Shown here piece by piece: positions 45,825-53,195 of a stretch of DNA of 64,000 bases. Every line of letters starts with the position of its first letter. Positions within the stretch are counted from its first letter, which is position 1. Source of the stretch: Chitinophagaceae bacterium (GTDB taxonomy: Bacteria; Bacteroidota; Bacteroidia; Chitinophagales; Chitinophagaceae); contig JAQBNL010000002.1 of NCBI GenBank assembly GCA_028288585.1, positions 1 through 64,000 on the forward strand, in the 5' to 3' direction. The translations under genes and the position numbers were made by a program. The notes under the pieces were generated by a model, which worked only from the letters and a program-made list of their open reading frames with translations, was not told the origin of the DNA and did not search any database.

Positions 45825-46637
45825 TTATACGCGGTATCTTTCCCTCAAAAAATTCATCATGTATTCATTTACGTCCCACTGGTTGGTAACCGGTTGTTTT
45901 GTAAATGGCAGGTTCATCATATAAGGATAAGGCCCAAACTCGGGGGTTATGGTTATCTCTTTTTTATCTGCTTTTTTCAATTTCAGTATTTTATCCCAAC
46001 AACTTAAATGAAATTGCAATGCATCATTGTATGCAGGATCACGGGGGTCTGTTACCTGGGGGCCTTCGGCAAAGCCTACCCGTGCATGAATGTGATCAGT
46101 TCTGGAGATGGCCAAATCAACAGCTTCTCTTTGATCATCCAATAAAGTTTCAGCAGTATTACACCAGTGAGAAATGTCAAGTGTGATCCTTAAACCAGGT
46201 AAGTTCTCTAAATATTGTTTCGTAATATGGGCAGCGAAACTAAATTTTCCACGATGTGTTTCATGAATGATGGCAACCCCTGTTTCCTTTGCCACATCTT
46301 TTGCTAATGAGATCAAATTATTATTTTGCTCAAAGGAATAATAATCTTTTCCTGTTTGTGAATTGATAAAAAGAGGGTTTGCAGCAGCTAAATTGCGGAG
46401 GCGAACTTCAAATTCTTTATAATGTTTTTTAAAGTCTGGCTCAACTGTTTCCCAATGCTGCCCGATAAGCTTAAGGTCATACTTTGCAAGCCCGGCAAGC
46501 ATTTCGGCCTTTTCAATTTCAGCTGGAGGTAGGCTGGCTTCTATCCCGTTATACCCTGATAATTTAGCCCGGTTTAAAAAAATATCCCAGGATGTATCTT
46601 CCTGGCCCCAGCGTGGACAAAAGAATAATATACTCAT
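45825..46637 (-). CDS. Sugar phosphate isomerase/epimerase-like TIM-barrel protein
   Basis: 270 residues of the xylose isomerase-like AP endonuclease 2 superfamily: KLSGYNGIEASLPP, a glutamate-and-His site VAIIHETHRGKFSF, LRITLDISHWCN, DHIHARVGFAEGPQV and ITPEFGPYPYM provide the usual metal-binding Glu, Asp, His and Glu. No signal peptide. Substrate unknown; the monocistronic position gives no clue. Confidence 0.82.
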   Translation of the reverse strand: MSILFFCPRWGQEDTSWDIFLNRAKLSGYNGIEASLPPAEIEKAEMLAGLAKYDLKLIGQHWETVEPDFKKHYKEFEVRLRNLAAANPLFINSQTGKDYYSFEQNNNLISLAKDVAKETGVAIIHETHRGKFSFAAHITKQYLENLPGLRITLDISHWCNTAETLLDDQREAVDLAISRTDHIHARVGFAEGPQVTDPRDPAYNDALQFHLSCWDKILKLKKADKKEITITPEFGPYPYMMNLPFTKQPVTNQWDVNEYMMNFLRERYRV

Positions 46638-46907
46638 AGTAACAAGGAGGCTTGTCTTTAGTCTGCAAGAATAATGTTTTCAACTTATCCACAAAATTTT
46701 AATTATGGCCTGCAATTTGTCTTTGTTATTTTAAAACAAAAAATGGGACCAAATGAATGGGATGAAAATCCTGCAGAAATTGATTCTTTTTAATTTCTAA
46801 AACACCTGAATATGTATTTGCTGACCCACACTAAACTTGGAAGATTTATTATTGAATCCTACAATGAACTTCTCTTATTGATAATGAGATAGTGAGCTTG
46901 AGAAAAA
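46638..46907. other. Intergenic region with a possible 16-residue reading frame
   Basis: 270 bp upstream of the isomerase-like gene and downstream of the cysteine desulfurase. It holds one tiny plus-strand frame (46743-46793, MGPNEWDENPAEIDSF) after an A-rich stretch; I cannot tell whether it is translated. No terminator hairpin was clear. Confidence 0.3.
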
Positions 46908-48047
46908 CTAAATTAATTCCTTTAAGGTTTCCACCACATAATCTATTTCTTCTGCTGTATTGTATTTGCTAAAGGAGAATCTTACCGTTACATGGTCAGG
47001 ATTATTACTAATAGCCCGGATAACATGACTGCCGGTATCAGCCCCTGACGTGCAGGCGCTACCCCCACTTGCACAAATATTATGGATGTCAAGATTAAAA
47101 AGAAGCATTTCAGACCTGTCAGATTTTGGGAAACTTACATTTAAAACCGTGTATAAACTTTTACCAAGATGATCTCCATTAAAAACTACTGAGGGAATAT
47201 TTTTTTCGAGTTGTTGGGTCATATAATTTTTCAGGTTCTTAATTGTTGCACTATCGGCTTCATAATTTTCAGCAGCAAGCTCAAGCGCTTTTGCAAAGCC
47301 TACAATTCCATATAAATTTTCGGTGCCTGCCCTCATGTTACGCTCCTGTCCTCCGCCATGTACAAATGGTTTTATTTTAATGTTCTCATTTACATATAAG
47401 ATACCTACACCTTTTGGACCGTGAAATTTATGGGCAGCGCCGGTTATAAAATGTACCGGTGTGTTTCCCAGGTCGAATGGAAAATGTCCAACCGTTTGTA
47501 CAGTATCTGAATGAAAAACAGCATTGTATTTTTTACAAATATCTCCAACGGCATCGATGTCTAAAATATTTCCAATCTCATTGTTTGCATGCATCAGGCT
47601 AACCAAACATTTTTCTTTGCTTTGCGATAACAGGTTTTCAAGATCATCCAGATCGATGTGTCCATTGCGTAAAACCTTTACATAGCTTACTTCTGCTTCG
47701 CCTGTTTTTTGTAAATTTTCTACTGTATGCAGCGTAGCATGATGTTCGATTGGAGAGCTGATGATACGTTTACAATCCAAATCTCTTACCGCTGCATTTA
47801 TTGCGGTATTACTGCTTTCAGTTCCGCCACTGGTAAAAAATATTTCTGCAGGATGTGCATTTAGAATTTTAGCCACCGATTTTCTCGCATTCTCAATGGC
47901 CATTCTTGTTTCCCTTCCGTAAGAATAAATAGAAGAAGGGTTACCAAATTTTTCAGTCAGGTAAGGCATCATCGCATCAAGCACCTGCGGGTCAAGCGAA
48001 GTGGTGGCAGCGTTATCGAAGTATATGCGATCCATATTCTTAGTCAT
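46908..48047 (-). CDS. Cysteine desulfurase (IscS/NifS type)
   Basis: 379-residue PLP enzyme giving sulfur for Fe-S clusters and thiolation. MDRIYFDNAATT start, FTSGGTESSNTAI, HSDTVQTVGHFPFD, the PLP Lys in AAHKFHGPKGVG, and the catalytic Cys in GGSACTSGAD on a short loop. Start at ATG 48047, or four codons later at 48035. No scaffold or Fe-S assembly genes are adjacent, so it is named only to family. It lies downstream of the phosphohexomutase on the same strand. Confidence 0.92.
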   Translation of the reverse strand: MTKNMDRIYFDNAATTSLDPQVLDAMMPYLTEKFGNPSSIYSYGRETRMAIENARKSVAKILNAHPAEIFFTSGGTESSNTAINAAVRDLDCKRIISSPIEHHATLHTVENLQKTGEAEVSYVKVLRNGHIDLDDLENLLSQSKEKCLVSLMHANNEIGNILDIDAVGDICKKYNAVFHSDTVQTVGHFPFDLGNTPVHFITGAAHKFHGPKGVGILYVNENIKIKPFVHGGGQERNMRAGTENLYGIVGFAKALELAAENYEADSATIKNLKNYMTQQLEKNIPSVVFNGDHLGKSLYTVLNVSFPKSDRSEMLLFNLDIHNICASGGSACTSGADTGSHVIRAISNNPDHVTVRFSFSKYNTAEEIDYVVETLKELI

Positions 48048-48050
48048 TTG

Positions 48051-48113
48051 TCATTGGGTAATCAAGTCAATAGTTAATAGAAAAAGTCAATAACTCAATG
48101 ACTCATTGACCGG
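48051..48113. repeat. Degenerate 8-nt repeats with a 15-bp palindrome
   Basis: Variants of GTCAATGA/GTCATTGA repeat across the gap, including the palindrome TCAATGACTCATTGA (48095-48109). The style is similar to the 8-nt repeat tract at 13289-13328, but here it is noncoding. Confidence 0.5.
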
Positions 48114-49493
48114 TTACATCACCTCGCTGATATCCTGCATCAGTTTGCGGGCAATATTTTGTGCTGTTGTTTCAAAATTGCTTTCAGAATAAATTCTTAT
48201 GATAGGCTCTGTATTACTTGTACGCAGGTGAACCCAATCATTATCAAATTCTATTTTCAACCCGTCATCTGTATTAATGGGATTGTGTTTATATTTCTCT
48301 TTTATCTTTTTAAAAATTTCTTTTACATCAACATTTTTTTCTAAAGAAATTTTATTTTTAGAAATAAAATAATCAGGATAAGAACCTCTTAATTGTTTAA
48401 TGCTTTTTTTAGAATTGGCAAGATGCGTAAGAAATAATCCTATACCAATCAACGCATCTCTTCCATAATGAAAATCCGGAACGATAATTCCTCCATTTCC
48501 TTCACCACCGATTACGGCATTTACCGCTTTCATTTTATTTACCACATTTACTTCACCAACTGCTGAAGGAAAATATTTGCCGCCATGCTTTTCTGTAATA
48601 TCTTTTAATGCTTTTGTAGAAGACATATTGCTTACAGTATTCCCGCTTCTTTTGCTTAAAACATAATCTGCTACAGCCACCAAAGTATATTCTTCGCCAA
48701 ACATGCTTCCGTCTTCACAAACAAAACAAACACGGTCCACATCGGGGTCTACTGCAATACCAAGATGAGCTTCATTCTTTTGCACGGCGGCGCTCAGCCC
48801 TGATAAATGTTCGGGAAGCGGCTCGGGATTGTGTGCAAACTGGCCATTCACTTCTTCATTCAAAGTAATAACCTCCTTTACTCCCAGGGCTTTTAATAAG
48901 GCAGGAATAAAAGTGGCACCTGTACTGTTAATGCCATCAACTGCTATTTTAAATTTTGATTTTTTTATTGCAGCAACATCTACCAGTTCATAATTCACTA
49001 CAGCATCAATATGTTTTTGCATGTACGAATCATCTTTTGTGCAGGTACCTAATTTATCAACCGGAACAAAATCAAAATTCTCTTTCTCTGCCAATTGCAA
49101 AACAGATTGTCCTTCTTCAGCATTTATAAATTCGCCGTTATGGTTTAAGAGTTTTAGCGCATTCCATTCTTTGGGATTATGACTTGCCGTGATAATAATG
49201 CCACCGGCTGCACCCTCAGCTTTTACCGCCATTTCAACAGTAGGCGTAGTGCTTAATTCAAGATCTATCACATCAAAACCAAGAGCCAGCAAGGTACTTA
49301 CTACCAGCCTGTTAACCAGTTCGCCGCTAATGCGTCCATCTCTGCCAATAATAATTTTTTTGTTATTGCTTTTTTCAGATACCCAGCTGCCATAAGCTGC
49401 TGTGAATTTTACAATATCCAATGGTGAAAGATTGTCTCCCGGCTTTCCTCCAATTGTTCCGCGTATACCGGATATGCTTTTTATCAATGCCAC
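48114..49493 (-). CDS. glmM: Phosphoglucosamine mutase / phosphohexomutase
   Basis: 459-residue alpha-D-phosphohexomutase. Catalytic Ser in IIITASHNPKEWNALK, Mg loop DPDVDRV, sugar-binding GGEGNGGII and the phosphate-binding RTSNTEPIIRIYSES. The TASHNPKEWN form is that of Bacteroidota GlmM, making glucosamine-1-phosphate for peptidoglycan and LPS; phosphomannomutase activity cannot be excluded. The start is a GTG (MALIKSISGIRGTIGG). TACATTTG on the minus strand at 49515-49522 resembles a -7 element in the 93-bp divergent gap. Confidence 0.88.
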   Translation of the reverse strand: MALIKSISGIRGTIGGKPGDNLSPLDIVKFTAAYGSWVSEKSNNKKIIIGRDGRISGELVNRLVVSTLLALGFDVIDLELSTTPTVEMAVKAEGAAGGIIITASHNPKEWNALKLLNHNGEFINAEEGQSVLQLAEKENFDFVPVDKLGTCTKDDSYMQKHIDAVVNYELVDVAAIKKSKFKIAVDGINSTGATFIPALLKALGVKEVITLNEEVNGQFAHNPEPLPEHLSGLSAAVQKNEAHLGIAVDPDVDRVCFVCEDGSMFGEEYTLVAVADYVLSKRSGNTVSNMSSTKALKDITEKHGGKYFPSAVGEVNVVNKMKAVNAVIGGEGNGGIIVPDFHYGRDALIGIGLFLTHLANSKKSIKQLRGSYPDYFISKNKISLEKNVDVKEIFKKIKEKYKHNPINTDDGLKIEFDNDWVHLRTSNTEPIIRIYSESNFETTAQNIARKLMQDISEVM

Positions 49494-49586
49494 TTTTCCT
49501 GTGTTTTAAGGATGCAAATGTAAATAAAAAATGCCCGATGGTCTTGTTGCTTTTCGTTTCATTAATTTGCATGATTATTTTATAAC

Positions 49587-50333
49587 ATGACGGTAACAAC
49601 GTGGTTTAAAGACTGGTTCAATTCTCCTTATTACTACCAGCTTTACTTTAAGCGGGATGAGGCAGAGGCTGCGGCTTTCATTAACAAGCTTATAGACCAT
49701 CTTAAACCGCAGCCGGGCACTGAAATGCTGGACGTAGCCTGCGGAAAGGGAAGACATTCCATACAACTGGCGGATAAGGGATTTAAAGTAACAGGCATTG
49801 ATCTTTCGGAAGATAGTATACGTGAGGCTAAAGAAAGTGAATCGGAGAATCTTGAATTTTTTGTACATGATATGCGGCTGCCTTTCAGGATAAATTATTT
49901 TGATTATGCATTTAATTTTTTCACCAGCTTTGGATACTTCAGAACCCGGAGAGAGCACGATAATGCCATCCGGACCATTGCGCAATCTTTAAAGCCTGAC
50001 GGGTTTTTTGTAATGGACTACCTGAATGTGCATTATGCCGAAGACCACTTAGTGCATAAAAGTGAAAAGCAGATTGATGATGTAAATTATTACATAACCA
50101 AATGGTTTGATGAAACCCATTTTTATAAAAAGATAGTGGTTGAAGATGACCATTTAGAGGAGCCTTTAGAGTATACAGAAAAGGTTGCCAAGTTTACATT
50201 AGGAGATTTTACGGAAATGTTTGCCTACCAGGATTTGCAGATACAGGAAGTTTTTGGCGACTACCAGTTTAATGATTATGATGTAAAAAAATCCCCGAGG
50301 TTGATTATGATTGCGAAGAAGGTGGTGAAGTAG
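49587..50333 (+). CDS. Class I SAM-dependent methyltransferase
   Basis: 248 residues, soluble. Motif I MLDVACGKGRHSIQLADKG, motif II TGIDLSEDSI, then FVHDMRLPF and FNFFTSFGYF. The N-terminus WFKDWFNSPYYYQLYFKRDE resembles a common Bacteroidota family of small-molecule methyltransferases. Substrate unknown. Divergent from glmM and convergent with the DUF922 lipoprotein, 7 bp between stops. Confidence 0.82.
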   Translation: MTVTTWFKDWFNSPYYYQLYFKRDEAEAAAFINKLIDHLKPQPGTEMLDVACGKGRHSIQLADKGFKVTGIDLSEDSIREAKESESENLEFFVHDMRLPFRINYFDYAFNFFTSFGYFRTRREHDNAIRTIAQSLKPDGFFVMDYLNVHYAEDHLVHKSEKQIDDVNYYITKWFDETHFYKKIVVEDDHLEEPLEYTEKVAKFTLGDFTEMFAYQDLQIQEVFGDYQFNDYDVKKSPRLIMIAKKVVK

Positions 50334-50340
50334 TTCCCTT

Positions 50341-51183
50341 TTATTTTGTATAATTACTTAACTCATTTAGCTCTTTGCTTATTGTAGTTGTCCATTCTAT
50401 TTGTCTTTGGCGATTAAGACCATGACTCGTTTCTTTCTCATATAATTCTTGCCTGTCTAAATACAAGGCATATGTATCTTTGAATATGATATCTGCATCA
50501 GGATTAATATTAAATACTGTCAATTTTTTTTCCTGAAGTTTCTTTCTTAACTGCCTTGCATAAACTTCGCATAAATCAAAATGCCCTTGTTCATGCTCTA
50601 ACAAATCTGCACGGTCTTTTTGGTCAGGTCTTACCCAACTCAGATTGCAGTTAAAAGTATTTGTGACAAATATTTTTGTCTTGGTAAGTATGTTTACGTA
50701 GTTGCTTTGGAAGCCAAAACCACAATATGTTTGAGCCGCAACCTCGGGGTTTAGAGTTGATTTTGGTGTTCCTTTAAAATCTTCCCAGGTCAACTTTCTG
50801 TTTTTGGTCCACTCAATTTCTTTTTCATGCTTTCTGAATTCAGGAACTCTATAAATTTTTGCAGTAAGTCTTTCGCAACTACTCCAGCGATCAGGGCTTT
50901 TATGTTCAATAATTTTTATAATATTTCCACCATTTTGCCTTGCCAGTTGTTTAAGCTTATCAACGACTTCAAAATACGTGCAGTTCGTTGATAGGCCATT
51001 ATCTCCTGATTTGATTGAACCAATCTCAATTCCATCATTTATAAAATTATCCTGTTGCTGTAGTACCAAAACGAAATCAGTATCTGAAAGCGGCGCTTGT
51101 CTTGAAGTTATTGTTGAACCAATTTTTGGCGAGCAAGAATAAAATATTGTCGTTAGGAAAGCAAAATAAAAGAGTGTTTTCAT
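50341..51183 (-). CDS. DUF922-type lipoprotein, predicted zinc protease
   Basis: 280 residues. Signal with lipobox FYSC followed by S; a middle region with two Cys (STNCTYFEV, SSCERL); and a DUF922-like C-terminal domain with ADLLEHEQGHFDLCEVYAR, an H-E-x-x-H zinc-binding motif of the metalloprotease type. RKLTWEDFKGTPK before it is typical of DUF922. It is the last gene of the cassette-like segment; unlike the two genes before it, no boundary motif follows its stop, and a 248-bp inverted-repeat element plus a boundary motif precede it. It may thus be the original resident gene. Confidence 0.8.
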   Translation of the reverse strand: MKTLFYFAFLTTIFYSCSPKIGSTITSRQAPLSDTDFVLVLQQQDNFINDGIEIGSIKSGDNGLSTNCTYFEVVDKLKQLARQNGGNIIKIIEHKSPDRWSSCERLTAKIYRVPEFRKHEKEIEWTKNRKLTWEDFKGTPKSTLNPEVAAQTYCGFGFQSNYVNILTKTKIFVTNTFNCNLSWVRPDQKDRADLLEHEQGHFDLCEVYARQLRKKLQEKKLTVFNINPDADIIFKDTYALYLDRQELYEKETSHGLNRQRQIEWTTTISKELNELSNYTK

Positions 51184-51240
51184 AATTAGCTATATAAATT
51201 AGGGTCGATAAATTTAAGACGTTTTTGGTTATTAGTTTAA

Positions 51241-51488
51241 TTGTCCCAGCGGGATTTTCACCTATAGTAGCTAGCAGTTTAAAAAGGATTTTCGTGAAAC
51301 CCCGATGTTTGTTTAATCTTCCATTATTAAAAAATGCCTGTATCAAAATAATAATTTTTGCAATTGCAATATTGTCGTAGAATGAATTTTTGCTTAATAG
51401 TAAAGGAATCAGGCATCAGGATTTCATTTCTGAAAGTTTATAATTCGTAAGAGTTTTTTAGTTGGAAATGAAAACCCCGCTGGGACAA
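51241..51488. mobile_element. 248-bp element with 20-bp terminal inverted repeats (MITE-like)
   Basis: Ends TTGTCCCAGCGGGATTTTCA (51241-51260) and its complement at 51469-51488, 19 of 20 matching. Only AT-rich noncoding sequence lies inside. A 2-bp AA on each side is the only possible target duplication. A nonautonomous transposon is the natural reading; a large hairpin or regulatory structure is possible. Confidence 0.5.
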
Positions 51489-51539
51489 AAGAGTTTTTAT
51501 TCTTGACAATTTAAAATTCAGCAACGTTGCATTAACATG

Positions 51540-51740
51540 GCAGCCAACGGACGAGGCTTTGTGCAGTTGGGGAATTGACCAACCGTCCGCCCGGAACTGA
51601 AGCTAAATTTATAACTAAAAGCCGATGTTTAGAACTACTGTCCAACAGAATTACGTCCGCCGAAACCAAACCCTGGATATGCACAGCCGATGATTGCTTC
51701 AACGTCAAGCCCCAATTGCATAAAACCTGATGTTGGCTGC
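51540..51740 (-). repeat. attC-like element 1 (201 bp)
   Basis: Outer boxes GCAGCCAAC (51540-51548) and GTTGGCTGC (51732-51740) are perfect complements. Next comes a 3-5 base unpaired spacer, then inner arms of 19 bp (51554-51572 with 51710-51728), 16 of 19 pairing, all mismatches transitions. The middle is variable. It ends 4 bases from the stop of the 51745 gene. This is the layout of an integron attC site with a long central part. Confidence 0.5.
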
Positions 51741-51744
51741 TGTA

Positions 51745-52293
51745 TTAGAATTTTTTGTCGCCATTGTACAATTCTTTGGGTCTTTTTGAATGAACTAAAA
51801 TTCCAAATTGCTTGTCACGGATTTTGTATTTTGAGTATAGTTGTTCCTTTGTCAGTATTTCAAGTCCGTTGAATAATTCGTCAGTGATTGCAGAAAGATT
51901 TCCTTCATAGTTTTCTTTCTGGACTTTGTCATTTATTATATAAGCAAATGAGGTGTCGTTACCGACCACATTATACAAACTGTCATAAACGTGCGAAGAT
52001 TTTCTAAAAAATGAAATAAACATATTTCTGGCAAAAGATCGAGTTTCAATTATTACTGCTCCATCTTTTGCAGCGTCTCCATAAAGCTTAGTTGCTGCTG
52101 TATCATACAGCATAACAACTGTTGCGATAGAGTCAGGACTATATTTTGATAAGTCTGATTGACTTACTCTTTGACTGTCAATAATGAATATAGGATTAGG
52201 GCCCAGTTTACCTGCGGCAGTTTTCGGGTCGTCTTGTCCCAACACCGTAAGTGTCGAAACAAACATAGTGCAGATTAGTAAAAGCTTTTTCAT
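51745..52293 (-). CDS. Exported protein with TonB-receptor plug-like segment
   Basis: 182 residues from the ATG at 52293 (MKKLLLICTMFVSTLTVLGQ, signal peptide); the longer frame to 52371 would read across the attC-like element and is unlikely. The segment LSKYSPDSIATVVMLYDTAA and LYGDAAKDGAVIIETRS resembles the plug-domain loop of TonB-dependent receptors (often also found in small Bacteroidota proteins); the rest is unassigned. It is flanked on both sides by attC-like elements, 36 bp upstream and 4 bp downstream. Confidence 0.6.
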   Translation of the reverse strand: MKKLLLICTMFVSTLTVLGQDDPKTAAGKLGPNPIFIIDSQRVSQSDLSKYSPDSIATVVMLYDTAATKLYGDAAKDGAVIIETRSFARNMFISFFRKSSHVYDSLYNVVGNDTSFAYIINDKVQKENYEGNLSAITDELFNGLEILTKEQLYSKYKIRDKQFGILVHSKRPKELYNGDKKF

Positions 52294-52328
52294 TAATTCC
52301 TTTAAAGTTTTAGGGAGTTCAAAATATA

Positions 52329-52558
52329 GCAGCCAACGCCCGGGGCTTGGCGAAGGTGTGGAATTCATCATTCGTCTGCCCGGCTGTTAACATGTTAAAG
52401 AACGTAAATTTTATTTAAAACAAAAACTAAGCATGCGGTAACTTTTTATTCAGACCGCAGGCGGTTTACAATGATGCACACCTGGCTGAAGTTGAATAAA
52501 GAACCATTGATGGAGTAACTTCCTTCTGCCACACTTTTGCCAAACCCATGTTAGCTGC
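52329..52558 (-). repeat. attC-like element 2 (230 bp)
   Basis: Outer boxes GCAGCCAAC (52329-52337) and GTTAGCTGC (52550-52558), 8 of 9 complementary; an unpaired spacer of 5-8 bases; then 16-bp inner arms (52346-52361 with 52529-52544), 13 of 16 pairing, all mismatches transitions. The first 60 bases resemble those of element 1. It lies between two genes on the same strand, 9 bases from the stop of the upstream one. Confidence 0.5.
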
Positions 52559-52567
52559 CGGCGTCTG

Positions 52568-53089
52568 TCAATGAAGTAGTTTATAAAGCTTTCCGTAATC
52601 TCCCGACTGTCCAAATTCCTCTGTATTTTGTTTTGTCCCAGTTATTATGCTTTCATCGCAGTCAAAACAAATTTTTGCACTTCCAATTATTTGATTGTTC
52701 CTTTTAAAAATTAAAATGTCTCTGTAAATAGCAATACAGCTAGTCACCAAAACATCTTTATGTTTTCTCTCGCAGAAAATCTGGTTTAGTTGTTCAAACT
52801 TGCTTGCCTGAATTTGCTTCTTAACAAAACCCAATTGATTAAAATTCTCTAAAAGATTAGGATTTGATAAGTTTAATGGAGTGTTTACAATAAGCAATTC
52901 TAGTAATGCTCTTTCCTTTTTAGTTTTATTCTTTTTGTCATAAATTGACCATAAATCGCTTTCATCAATATTTAAAAAGTAATGTTCAACTGTGTCAAAC
53001 TGGAAATATGGTTTGCAATCTGATTTATGGTTGCAACCTGTTAAAGCGAAAACTGTTGAGGCAAAAAATGTTATAAGTAAAATTTTCAT
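52568..53089 (-). CDS. Lipoprotein of unknown function in cassette-like array
   Basis: 173 residues; signal MKILLITFFASTVFALTGC with lipobox LTGC followed by N. The mature protein is hydrophilic with further Cys (DCKPYFQFDTVEHYFL, IFCERKHKDVLVTSCI, ICFDCDESII). I recognise no family. Its start is 6 bp after a GTTAGCTGC boundary motif (minus strand) and its stop is 9 bp before attC-like element 2, so the gene fills the space between two boundary motifs. Confidence 0.65.
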   Translation of the reverse strand: MKILLITFFASTVFALTGCNHKSDCKPYFQFDTVEHYFLNIDESDLWSIYDKKNKTKKERALLELLIVNTPLNLSNPNLLENFNQLGFVKKQIQASKFEQLNQIFCERKHKDVLVTSCIAIYRDILIFKRNNQIIGSAKICFDCDESIITGTKQNTEEFGQSGDYGKLYKLLH

Positions 53090-53095
53090 AAGCTT

Positions 53096-53104
53096 GCAGC
53101 TAAC
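53096..53104 (-). repeat. Lone boundary motif (attI-like candidate)
   Basis: GTTAGCTGC on the minus strand, the same box as at the ends of the two attC-like elements, directly ahead of the first cassette-like gene. No partner GCAGCYAAC lies in the 91 bp between here and the sulfatase gene. Confidence 0.4.
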
Positions 53105-53195
53105 TCATAAATATACGCAACTACTTATAAAATTTATATTGATACCCAATGATTTTCGATTGCGTTTTTTGTATTGTTGTTACTTCAATATAGAT

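Larger units (their letters stand above)
51184..51744. other. 561-bp intergenic region with two structured elements
   Basis: Holds the leader of the DUF922 gene (51184-51240), the inverted-repeat element at 51241-51488, a short spacer, and the attC-like element at 51540-51740. No reading frame of interest and no RNA gene recognised. Confidence 0.6.

Noticed and set aside
48051..48113. Operator for the cysteine desulfurase at the 15-bp palindrome
   Set aside because: The palindrome arises from degenerate GTCAATGA/GTCATTGA repeats, so it is as likely a microsatellite as a binding site.
52294..52371. N-terminal extension of the 51745 gene to 52371
   Set aside because: It would read through the end of the attC-like element and place a normal signal peptide 26 residues inside the protein.
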